Of a stretch of DNA of 64,000 nt, positions 1 through 10,440 are shown one piece after another. The translations under genes were made by a program, and so were the position numbers. A model generated the notes under the pieces. The model was given only the letters and a program-made list of their open reading frames with translations. It was not told the DNA's origin and did no database searches. How positions within the stretch are numbered: the first letter of the stretch is position 1; every line of letters begins with the position of its first letter. This stretch comes from Trichoplusia ni (lineage: Eukaryota > Arthropoda > Insecta > Lepidoptera > Noctuidae), in NCBI RefSeq assembly GCF_003590095.1, contig NC_039488.1, positions 2,294,001-2,358,000 on the forward strand, written 5' to 3'.

Positions 1-3000
1 CCTTGTCATCCGACATAAGTGTTTTAATGCGCTCCGTATTATACATATTTAATAGCATGTGACATTGATGAGATGACGTCGGTATGTCCATTCCATTATT
101 TATGCTATTCAGAGCATCTCCCAAAGTTACATGACTTTGATGAGCTATTAAATAAAATTAATTTCAATGAAGTCTATTCAAGAATATGAACCTCGAATTG
201 TAAAGCCCGTTCATAGAATCGGATCCTCTCAGATCGATTTAAGATAAAGCTCCGTAACCAGAGAAACGTCTCGTCTAAGAAACAGTACCCTGCCAATATT
301 AAACTCACTATAATTCTCGAAAAAAAAATGAGCACAGATATCTCGGAGATGTTTATCGCATTAATATAATACGGCATTAAGATTACAATGGGTCGGCTCA
401 AGAGAGGTCCAATATAAGGAGCTCAGAGGCTCCGCGTGCTTTGTTGTGAAAATAACTTTATGCCTCAGAAAGCGGGGGACAGTATAAAGCAAGCACGGCT
501 TTCAATAAAGCCAATGGCCCTTCTTAGATGTTATACTCTCTTGTTCGTATCCTTTGTGCAATAATGCAATGTTATTGTACTCCTATGATAATATTACTTC
601 ACTTAGAAGGTTTAATAGCGTCTTACTTTAGAATATTTAAACAGTTTATTACAGTGACATATTGTGCGCACTGACATTGTATAAGTTAAGCAATGACCGA
701 AAACGGTAACACGCAAACAGTTCTGAGATACGAAAGGTAGGTAGGGGAGCCGAGGCTGGTACAAGCGAGATTGCTATCGAACAGCGCCGCCCTCCTTATA
801 GTAGCAGACAATCGCGGCTCCGCAATTACAAACAAGTTATTTACAGCCAGACCATACGGAGATATTTTAAGCTTATTTCCATCTAATCTATTGATTCACG
901 CACGCGGTACTGCTCGCTTTTAATGTTCTTATTTAGTCCAGCCATGTTCCAACTCGGAGCCGAATAAGGCTGGCCGCATTAATCATTGTTCCAAGTATCA
1001 ACGCGAAGGCGAACCTTTTAATTCACTTGATAGCGGTAAACTTCAAAATTGCGCTCTTTATTTACTCCGTAAGCCCGTACGGGTGAAATCGTAAGCACGA
1101 TCGGCATGAAAAGATCGAATTTATTAGTTCATAAGTCATGAGGGTTAAGTAATAATCGTCGACAATGGACAATAAAGACTTTATAGGCAGTAAAGTTCGA
1201 TTCCCTCGCACGTCGGGGCGCGGGAGTCAACTGCACGAAATTCTGAGTTATAGCCACCCAACTTACACACACCCTGGACTCAGTAATCGATATCAAATGT
1301 AAACAATTTAATTACCTTTGAGTATGTCTTCCACCGAGTCAGGTTCCGAGTTAGAAACTTTTGATTATACCATTAACACGTACAGTTTACGACTTGATTG
1401 AGTTTGAATCAATAATCTTTGTCAAGAATGTAATAAAGTACGTTCTAGAATTACTATTTACGATGTTTGTTGTTAAATAACAAAATAATTATTTACCTGA
1501 CGCCATAAACATTTTACTTCGATTTTTATGTTTGACATAAAATACCGATGAATGTTATCTCATTTTAAAATATAACTAAACCCTTGGCTTACAGCACAGT
1601 TGTGATGCAACCCGTTTTGAATGATTTCAAACCAGTTGTCGAGCGATTTGGTTATAAGGAATATTACTTACAGTGCAGTCGTTACGTCGCTTAATCGTAA
1701 AAAATGTTTAATGACAACTCTTCATCGACTATCATTTCGTATTAAGAGATATAAATAACATTTTAGTTATTTATAATCGAACAGTCGGGCCAAGCCGGGT
1801 GTGTTGCGTTGGCGGAACAGAAGATTAATCGTTATTATCACAGACAACTACCGGTTATGAAATGTCTAGTGTTTACCGAATTGTTTAAAGTAATTTGTGT
1901 ATACAGAGCGCGGGACCGTTAAACAATGGTCCGGAGGTAAAGCACATAGCCCTTGGGTATAGCATTACAAGGAATATAATCTTACCGCGGCCGGCCGATG
2001 TTTAAAATAAACAGTCTTGCTCCGCGCCCGGTTCCTATCACAACACAATTGTTTTGATTGCTCGTCCAGTGCTGGACGAAGCTCACCATAACCCGTTACC
2101 AAACTTCAGACGCTCCGACTTCAACCTCATTTGAAATTTTAAAATAGTATTAGATAAACATCTATAATTTAGCGTCACTAAAGCAACCAGAGCCCGTCAA
2201 AATCTTGTTAAAACATATGTTTACATTACATTACCCATTCTTTATATCGGAGATGTGTTTGAACGAATTAATTCACACTTTGTAATGTTTACTGAATTCG
2301 TGTTGGCTAGATAACATTGTTACTTTAATATATGCATTGTTATTAGAGAGAATGCATGTTCACACCTGAGAGTTAGCTCGTTCTTAAAAGACGAAGCGAG
2401 AAATGTTAACACGACGTTCTATAGAATCTTTAAGCTCAGTTAGTTTAAATGGCTTTACCGCTTCTAGGGTTAAATGGTGTCTGCGTAACAGTTTCTCACA
2501 TTGCTTTGTTTTGATTGCCCCGACCACCTTGCTGTGTATTTGATCGAAGGCGGGCCGGCGCGGCGCGGGCGACAATGGAATGTATTACAAGTACGCTGTC
2601 ACAGCCGGTTTAGCCTCATACAATGATTAGCCGAAACCAGTCACGAGTTATTATTGATGAGAATCAATTCAGAGGTCCCCGATATTTACAACATGTACCC
2701 ACAGATATCGTTTCTTTTCACATGAATTGTTAATGACCTAAAATATGTCGGTTCTAGAGCAAACAAACCCGTTCTCAAACCAATGATTCGTAGAACAAAT
2801 AATGCATTATTCTGTTCTGATTTTTGAAACGGATGCGAGTGTTCCAACTCATTCATTTTCATTAGTTCCCATTATGTAATCAAAATACTACATGCAAGGG
2901 ACGCATCGAGGAAGCACACCGTATAAGGTACAATCAACCGCAGTTAAGGGGTTGCTAACCGAAGACCTCCAAAAGTCCTATCAAAACGATCGAGTTTTTT

Positions 3001-3823
3001 ACTGCACAGCCATATTTGTCAGAGCATAGAAAGAAAACAAAGTTTTATATTCTTCCTAAATGTTGCAAAAGATCATTGTTACATTTCATTGTATAAACTC
3101 GCACTTTACGCAGCGGTAATAAGATGTAAAATCCTTCACCGGATTGCGCATATTTCACTTTGTTGGGCTCGTAAAGATTCGCTTACCTGCTTGTTTGTTG
3201 TGAGTAGGAAAGGGGCCATCGGGCGAACCTTTTTTTATCATTGAATTTTATGTGGGAATTTTAATGTGTAGCCAGAACGGCACGTTCTGCTTCTCACAGC
3301 TGGGCCGCAGTTGGTTTAGACTCTTTTGCGAAACACGTGTCGACTTGGTAATAAAATGTCAAGTAACGCTTGCCTAACACCCAAATAAAAAACATATTTT
3401 GGAAAAATTATAATGAACCGTACATTTTCTACGGTACTCGGGTCGTGGAGGTTATTTATTGTTTTATCGTAAGCCGCAGCTGCATGTTTTCAATTACTAC
3501 CGGATGATTGATGTAGTAGTGTGGTATCTTTCGACACTCAAACAAGTTTATCGCTGCCATCGATAGCCGACTAGTATTAATATTATTTGTGGCTCACCGA
3601 AGCGGTATGAAAATGCAACGTCATCGCTCTCACACTCAGCTGCGGATCCTTAGCCGGACCCTTGGAATTACTTCAATCATTTAAAATAAACACGCCTTCT
3701 TCGAAATGTGTCGAGAGAGGTAGCTATTGGACCCATCATACCACCATAAAATCCACTTTGATTTATGATACACTCCGCGATACAGGCCTCTTTTGCATCT
3801 GCCGGTGCATTTTTTTACTTACG
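1..3823. other. Non-coding sequence left of the duplication
   Basis: I see no supported gene here. Short open frames exist, for example on the minus strand at 2384-2575, but none has a usable start or splice sites. GC-richer patches occur near 770-820, 1200-1230 and 2520-2575, the last with a run of CpG. The rest is AT-rich. It may be intron or 3' flank of the minus-strand transcription unit that seems to begin near 10.2 kb, but that is inference. Confidence 0.4.
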
Positions 3824-4231
3824 TTTTTATTTTAACTTCCTTGAGATGTAAATGGGAATTGATATCCCATAAATTAATTTAGTTTGTATTACACCCCATA
3901 AAATCTAATGTTACTTTAATTCGTTTTCGTAATCAACTAATAAGAAGTAACTAATGTTTCGAACAGCTGGAATTCTAGCAAGAAATCCAACGGACGGGCG
4001 CAGCGGGACGCCTCGACAATGGCAACCAAATTAAAAGGAACCGTAAACGTTTCCACTTGAGCCTTGCTAAAATTTATTGCTCTGAGTTTTTTCTCTTGTT
4101 TCACTTGCTAATGAGATTCGAATGCTGCAGCTGTATTATTCGAGATGTCGGGCGAAGATTAAAAAAATCTTGCTGAGAGTTTCTATTTACGGTATTGCAG
4201 GAGAAAAGATGTTTACCGCAAATTAAAGCCC

Positions 4232-4289
4232 TTCGTCCCATTTTTTGTTTACGTAATACTGATTTTGTTCTTCAGGAGAATGGGACGAA
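4232..4289. repeat. 11-bp inverted repeat, present in both copies
   Basis: The arms TTCGTCCCATT (4232-4242) and AATGGGACGAA (4279-4289) are exact reverse complements with a 36-base spacer. The same pair lies in the right copy of the duplication near 7460-7520, so it is not a sequencing error. The right arm follows a string resembling a splice acceptor (TTGTTCTTCAG). Its function is unknown. Confidence 0.5.
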
Positions 4290-5300
4290 AGAACCGATGT
4301 AAATATTCTCCCGGTACGCATATTAAAATTTTGCGCGAGTAGACGCGAGTGGATTGTAGAGCGTCTTATTGCGAGCTATAGGTATGATGGAGAACAAGCA
4401 TCTTGATTTGAAATTCTATCTCGATGTTATAAAGTTGGTATTGAATCGGAGGCACTTCGACGCGGGTGGTCCTTAGGCTATGTCGGCTGACGCGAAGCAA
4501 GAATGCAAATTTCGCTAGTGTTGCTGGCCGCTATGTTCTTGAACTCCGTTGCAACTAAATGAAGGTTGTTGGCTAAAAGCTCGACCAGGAAATTGCTAAT
4601 AAGAACTCTGTAATAAGGCTTGAAATTATACGTTACAGGCTCTTGCGGTACTTAGTCTATAATTTTGAAGCAAGCAAATGACTGATTCAGCTCTATATAA
4701 TGTAAATAGCATGTAATTGTAACAAATACGACATGAAATAAGGGGAGCTATCGTCCGATCAATGTTAGAAAAAGAAAATGGTGTGGAACGAATGATGCAA
4801 TACGAATAAGTGCGGCAAACTAGATCCGTGGAATAAAGAAGTGCTCTTTTGACGGGCTGACGGAGCTAAGTACGGACAAAGGGACAATAGTGAAAGAGCA
4901 AAGTACCGAAGCGTGGCGATCCAGTGCCTGCTTCCGGCAACGTGGGAACGCCTCTTTATGCCTATCAATATTTTTTTAGGGATATTAGATATCCCATAAA
5001 AATATTATATTCGATATTTATAAATGGTTTTTCCTGGTTAATATGAGCTTTCGAGAATAAGAAGTTTAACTACATTATGCTACTAAATAATTATTAGAAA
5101 TACTCAATAATGATTTCAATAAAAAAAAATCTAATGGAAAGTCTTGTGTAACTAATTGATTTGTTTTAATTTTTAATTACAGTAGCCACTAACGAACTAA
5201 AATATTATTGTACCTATTACTTTACGAACATATGTACGACTACGTTATGTCCGAAACCATTCTATTTATTTTAATTTAATTCGTACATATGCAGAGCGTC

Positions 5301-6049
5301 TTAAATTTCAAAAAACATACTATTTCGTGACACGTGACGTAGTAACTCCAGATAACCGAAAACAAATTCAATTTCAAGAAAGCCGTCTACACGAAATTCC
5401 ATTTGATGTTCTGAACCGTCTGTCTATACAAAATCTAAGTGCGAGTCAAATCCGCCTCCACCCATCGCTACATTCCTAAACAATAGTTCATCAAATGGTA
5501 TCGATTCACTCGACGTGTCATTTCACGGGCCATCGCCCGTTCTACCATTTAGCGCTTCCATTTTCTTGACTAGAATAGCTTTTCTACATTACTCGTTTTA
5601 CTACCATTTAGCAGTCCCGTTTCCTGAACGTGAATCACATTATTGTTACCTGTTACAATAATGTTATTCATGTTTCGTTACCATTACTATCAGCAATTTG
5701 ATTTCATGACCAACAGTTACAAATTGGACATTTATTGGTTTCAATTCATTCACGAACGTAGGAGTATAAGATGGTTTAAATTGTTCAGTATAATCAATAT
5801 ATTCATCATTATGAATGTCTCTAATTAAGTGTAGCGGTAGTCTAACAGGTCCATTATATTTTCTACATCAACGATTGCAGACGCGATAAAAGTGTACAAA
5901 CTAACAAAAGAAAGGGCTGCCCTTGCCAAATACAACCCAACGTCGGAAGCGCCTCACAGTACGAGAAGCATGATTTATCGGGCAAACTTACGCCATTACT
6001 CATCTCACCATTCGTTACTCCAATAAAAAGAATGTCTTCCGATAATTTA
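5301..6049 (-). pseudogene. Coding relic, left copy, truncated by the gap
   Basis: This is the left-contig version of the relic described at 8529-9290. It carries the same two in-frame stops but differs by one-base indels: one T fewer near 5960 and extra A's near 5908. Those shift the reading frame relative to the right copy, so in this version the upstream part stays open longer, reading past a CFSYCEALP string. The frame state of this region is therefore uncertain until the two contig ends are reconciled. It ends at the gap. Confidence 0.4.
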
Positions 6050-7049
6050 NNNNNNNNNNNNNNNNNNNNNNNNNNNNNNNNNNNNNNNNNNNNNNNNNNN
6101 NNNNNNNNNNNNNNNNNNNNNNNNNNNNNNNNNNNNNNNNNNNNNNNNNNNNNNNNNNNNNNNNNNNNNNNNNNNNNNNNNNNNNNNNNNNNNNNNNNNN
6201 NNNNNNNNNNNNNNNNNNNNNNNNNNNNNNNNNNNNNNNNNNNNNNNNNNNNNNNNNNNNNNNNNNNNNNNNNNNNNNNNNNNNNNNNNNNNNNNNNNNN
6301 NNNNNNNNNNNNNNNNNNNNNNNNNNNNNNNNNNNNNNNNNNNNNNNNNNNNNNNNNNNNNNNNNNNNNNNNNNNNNNNNNNNNNNNNNNNNNNNNNNNN
6401 NNNNNNNNNNNNNNNNNNNNNNNNNNNNNNNNNNNNNNNNNNNNNNNNNNNNNNNNNNNNNNNNNNNNNNNNNNNNNNNNNNNNNNNNNNNNNNNNNNNN
6501 NNNNNNNNNNNNNNNNNNNNNNNNNNNNNNNNNNNNNNNNNNNNNNNNNNNNNNNNNNNNNNNNNNNNNNNNNNNNNNNNNNNNNNNNNNNNNNNNNNNN
6601 NNNNNNNNNNNNNNNNNNNNNNNNNNNNNNNNNNNNNNNNNNNNNNNNNNNNNNNNNNNNNNNNNNNNNNNNNNNNNNNNNNNNNNNNNNNNNNNNNNNN
6701 NNNNNNNNNNNNNNNNNNNNNNNNNNNNNNNNNNNNNNNNNNNNNNNNNNNNNNNNNNNNNNNNNNNNNNNNNNNNNNNNNNNNNNNNNNNNNNNNNNNN
6801 NNNNNNNNNNNNNNNNNNNNNNNNNNNNNNNNNNNNNNNNNNNNNNNNNNNNNNNNNNNNNNNNNNNNNNNNNNNNNNNNNNNNNNNNNNNNNNNNNNNN
6901 NNNNNNNNNNNNNNNNNNNNNNNNNNNNNNNNNNNNNNNNNNNNNNNNNNNNNNNNNNNNNNNNNNNNNNNNNNNNNNNNNNNNNNNNNNNNNNNNNNNN
7001 NNNNNNNNNNNNNNNNNNNNNNNNNNNNNNNNNNNNNNNNNNNNNNNNN
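6050..7049. other. Assembly gap of exactly 1000 N
   Basis: There are one thousand consecutive N with no called bases. The round length suggests a placeholder rather than a measured distance. Because the two sides are near-identical copies, the real distance may be negative, meaning the contigs overlap. The long open frame that a translator reports across this stretch is made of unknown residues and is not a gene. Confidence 0.99.
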
Positions 7050-9279
7050 GTTTTATTTTAACTTCCTTGAGATGTAAATGGGAATTGATATCCCATAAAT
7101 TAATTTAGTTTGTATTACACCCCATAAAATCTAATGTTACTTTAATTCGTTTTCGTAATCAACTAATAAGAAGTAACTAATGTTTCGAACAGCTGGAATT
7201 CTAGCAAGAAATCCAACGGACGGGCGCAGCGGGACGCCTCGACAATGGCAACCAAATTAAAAGGAACCGTAAACGTTTCCACTTGAGCCTTGCTAAAATT
7301 TATTGCTCTGAGTTTTTCTCTTGTTTCACTTGCTAATGAGATTCGAATGCTGCAGCTGTATTATTCGAGATGTCGGGCGAAGATTAAAAAAATCTTGCTG
7401 AGAGTTTCTATTTACGGTATTGCAGGAGAAAAGATGTTTACCGCAAATTAAAGCCCTTCGTCCCATTTTTTGTTTACGTAATACTGATTTTGTTCTTCAG
7501 GAGAATGGGACGAAAGAACCGATGTAAATATTCTCCCGGTACGCATATTAAAATTTTGCGCGAGTAGACGCGAGTGGATTGTAGAGCGTCTTATTGCGAG
7601 CTATAGGTATGATGGAGAACAAGCATCTTGATTTGAAATTCTATCTCGATGTTATAAAGTTGGTATTGAATCGGAGGCACTTCGACGCGGGTGGTCCTTA
7701 GGCTATGTCGGCTGACGCGAAGCAAGAATGCAAATTTCGCTAGTGTTGCTGGCCGCTATGTTCTTGAACTCCGTTGCAACTAAATGAAGGTTGTTGGCTA
7801 AAAGCTCGACCAGGAAATTGCTAATTAAGAACTCTGTAATAAGGCTTGAAATTATACGTTACAGGCTCTTGCGGTACTTAGTCTATAATTTTGAAGCAAG
7901 CAAATGACTGATTCAGCTCTATGATAATGTAAATAGCATGTATTGTAACAAATACGACATGAAATAAGGGGAGCTATCGGTCCGATCAATGTTAGAAAAA
8001 GAAAATGGTGTGGAACGAATGATGCAATACGAATTAAGTGCGGCAAACTAGATCCGTGGAATAAAGAAGTGCTCTTTTGACGGGCTGACGGAGCTAAGTA
8101 CGGACAAAGGGACAATAGTGAAAGAGCAAAGTACCGAAGCGTGGCGATCCAGTGCCTGCTTCCGGCAACGTGGGAACGCCTCTTTATGCCTATCAATATT
8201 TTTTAGGGATATTAGATATCCCATAAAAATATTATATTCGATATTTATAAATGGTTTTTCCTGGTTAATATGAGCTTTCGAGAATAAGAAGTTTAACTAC
8301 ATTATGTTACTAAATAATTATTAGAAATACTCAATAATGTTTTCCATAAAAAAAAATCTAATGGAAAGTCTTGTGTAACTAATTGATTTGTTTTAATTTT
8401 TAATTACAGTAGCCACTAACGAACTAAAATATTTATTGTACCTATTACTTTACGAACATATGTACGACTACGTTATGTCCGAAACCATTCTATTTATTTT
8501 AATTTAATTCGTACATATGCAGAGCGTCTTAAATTTCAAAAAACATACTATTTCGTGACACGTGACGTAGTAACTCCAGATAACCGAAAACAAATTCAAT
8601 TTCAAGAAAGCCGTCTACACGAAATTCCATTTGATGTTCTGAACCGTCTGTCTATACAAAATCTAAGTGCGAGTCAAATCCGCCTCCACCCATCGCTACA
8701 TTCCTAAACAATAGTTCATCAAATGGTATCGATTCACTCGACGTGTCATTTCACGGGCCATCGCCCGTTCTACCATTTAGCGCTTCCATTTTCTTGACTA
8801 GAATAGCTTTTCTACCATTACTCGTTTTACTACCATTTAGCAGTCCCGTTTCCTGAACGTGAATCACATTATTGTTACCTGTTACAATAATGTTATTCAT
8901 GTTTCGTTACCATTACTATCAGCAATTTGATTTCATGACCAACAGTTACAAATTGGACATTTATTGGTTTCAATTCATTCACGAACGTAGGAGTATAAGA
9001 TGGTTTAAATTGTTCAGTATAATCAATATATTCATCATTATGAATGTCTCTAATTAAGTGTAGCGGTAGTCTAACAGGTCCATTTATATTTTCTACATCA
9101 ACGATTGCAGACGCGATAAAAGTGTACAAACTAACAAGAAAGGGCTGCCCTTGCCAAATACAACCCCAACGTCGGAAGCGCCTCACAGTTACGAGAAGCA
9201 TGATTTATCGGGCAAACTTACGCCATTACTCATCTCACCATTCGTTACTCCAATAAAAAGAATGTCTTCCGATAATTTA
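7050..9279. repeat. Right copy of a 2.2-kb duplication starting at the gap
   Basis: This is the twin of 3824-6049. It begins at the first base after the N run and stays colinear through 9279. From 9280 (TGGGAGGAGTATGG) it continues into sequence the left contig never reached. The copies differ mainly by single-base indels, typical of uncorrected long-read contig ends, though some differences could be true haplotype variation. If the overlap is real, about 3.2 kb of this window (one copy plus the N run) does not exist in the genome. Confidence 0.95.
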
Positions 9280-9290
9280 TTGGGAGGAGT
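8529..9290 (-). pseudogene. Broken protein-coding relic of unknown family
   Basis: The minus strand holds a stretch that reads like real protein but is interrupted. The longest open part, 8893-9201 (102 codons), includes an uninterrupted coding-like run with motifs VDVENINGPVRLPL and TEQFKPSYTP. The reading then shifts frame near 8890 and continues with LLNGSKTSNGRK and ILVKKMEALNGRTG, which look like two diverged copies of one repeat. It passes a TGA (8751-8753) and a TAG (8652-8654), goes on through TDGSEHQMEFRVDGF, and closes at TAA 8529-8531. Both stops occur in both copies of the duplication, so they are unlikely to be read errors. I do not recognise the family. It could be a host pseudogene, a mobile-element remnant or several exons of a diverged gene. 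The minus-strand promoter candidate at 10.2 kb lies upstream on the same strand. Confidence 0.4.
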
Positions 9291-10031
9291 ATGGATTTTT
9301 TATTATGCCATCTATTTTAGAGTGCACTCCATCGCACTGTTACTACTTCATAAATAAAAGATATGATTTACTGTATCCTTAGAATTCCATTAAAACTTTT
9401 TGAAAGTTCGAATGATAGTTCCGACTGTGTTATGACTGTTTTATTCTTTATTATTCTCATGTAGTCTGTAAACTTTTATCGGAATTTGAAGAACAATTTA
9501 AGTACGGTTCGTAACAGCTGATGTTCATAAACAGGTGAATACATTTTATCTCCATCAAAGTTCAAATACATACAGAAAATTGTAAAGCAATAAAAAACCA
9601 AATGTTGTTGTAAAATAAAATTATGCATGCGACAGATGTAGCTGACACTTACCGTAATAAAATATGGTCAAACGACTCTACATTTTCGAAACAAAATGAT
9701 AAATAAGATGACATTTGCGGCTCGAAAAAATTAGGCATCTTTAACGAAATTAAAACTCTACGTAAAAATAAAAACCTAGCAATTAAAAAAAACAAAAACA
9801 TTTTAGTACCTGTACGGTTGCGATCATAAACTCTGGAACTTGAATTGGACGAAACTCCGAAATGTACGAGTATTTAGAGTAACTTGTAAAAGTTTTAACT
9901 TTTCTAAATTACTACTGCTACTTCATATCAAACTTGACGCGGCACAAGAAACACGATTTCAAATATAGTTAAGTTCACTTTACAAGACGTATCACTAGAG
10001 AAGATAAAAATTAAACTTTTCAAAAACTTAC
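9280..10031. other. AT-rich sequence below the CpG island
   Basis: No gene is seen. The stretch is AT-rich with several A or T runs. If the CpG island at 10.2 kb is a minus-strand promoter, this would be the start of its first intron, lying directly after the donor-like site at 10026-10031. Confidence 0.35.
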
Positions 10032-10230
10032 ACTCACAGTAAAGTATGTAAACTGCACTTTTGTTATAAGTTCTTATTAGTTAGTAACACTGTTCACGTA
10101 GCGGCGGCTTCTCAAACGTCCAAATAACACTGCACAATTATAATGTGTCGCACAACGTGTAATCACAAGAGCGGGTGGAGCGACGGGTCGACGGAACGAC
10201 GGAACGACGGATGTCGGAGCGAGCGCGGCG
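10032..10230 (-). other. Candidate untranslated first exon
   Basis: Reading the minus strand out of the CpG island, the sequence changes from GC-rich to a mixed leader with strings such as GTGCAGTGTTATTTGG and GAACAGTGTTACT. It reaches two overlapping donor-like sites, GTGAGT and GTAAGT, within ACTGTGAGTGTAAGT. The second, on plus bases 10026-10031, would make 10032 the last exon base. No good start codon with a long frame follows, so this would be a non-coding first exon. The upstream boundary is approximate. Transcript data would be needed to fix strand and start. Confidence 0.35.
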
Positions 10231-10440
10231 GAGCAACGAGGCGGCGTTCGGTCGCGGCGGCCGCGCGAGCCTCTCTGCCTGCATCACAGAAACCCTACGG
10301 CGGGCGCGGGGGCCGCCGATAGACGAAAATGGCTTCACAAGTTAATTTTTTTCTCTTTCCTCCTTTAATATTCCGCATATGCCGTGCGCGGCCGGTGGTG
10401 CGAGCGCATGCGTCCCAACCCCGCCGGCCCATGTAGGGGT
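10148..10440 (-). promoter_or_regulatory. CpG-rich island, probable promoter
   Basis: This is the most CpG-dense block of the window, set in AT-rich DNA. It contains three tandem 8-base units of the GACGGAAC type at about 10189-10212, a run of GCGGCGGCCGCGCG near 10255-10270, and GCGGGCGCGGGGGCCGCC near 10302-10319. Many insect genes with broad transcription starts have such islands. The donor-like sites downstream on the minus strand favour that direction. A short plus-strand frame beginning ATGGCTTCACAAG at 10329 stops after 35 codons and gives little support for the other direction. Confidence 0.45.

Larger units (their letters stand above)
3824..6049. repeat. Left copy of a 2.2-kb duplication ending at the gap
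   Basis: This segment matches 7050-9279 almost base for base over its whole length. Differences are mostly single-base insertions or deletions, many in homopolymers (for example a T run near 4087 that is one T shorter in the other copy), plus a few substitutions. The copy ends exactly at the first N. Beyond the matching point the right copy continues with new sequence, while here there is only gap. That pattern fits the end of one contig overlapping the start of the next, not a tandem duplication in the genome. Anything read from this copy should be counted once with its twin. Confidence 0.95.

Noticed and set aside
2384..2575. Minus-strand frame of 63 codons with fairly protein-like content
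   Set aside because: It opens right after a stop with only a TTG start, has no acceptor-like AG at its head, and sits in a CpG-rich patch where open frames are common.
6032..7108. A 358-codon open frame across the gap
   Set aside because: Nearly all of it is translated N. There is no real sequence behind it.
4765..8196. Two minus-strand frames (4765-4968 and 7852-8196) starting with the same peptide
   Set aside because: They are the same locus in the two contig copies. The different lengths come from one-base indels. The peptide has no recognisable family and no splice or start context, so I do not call a gene.
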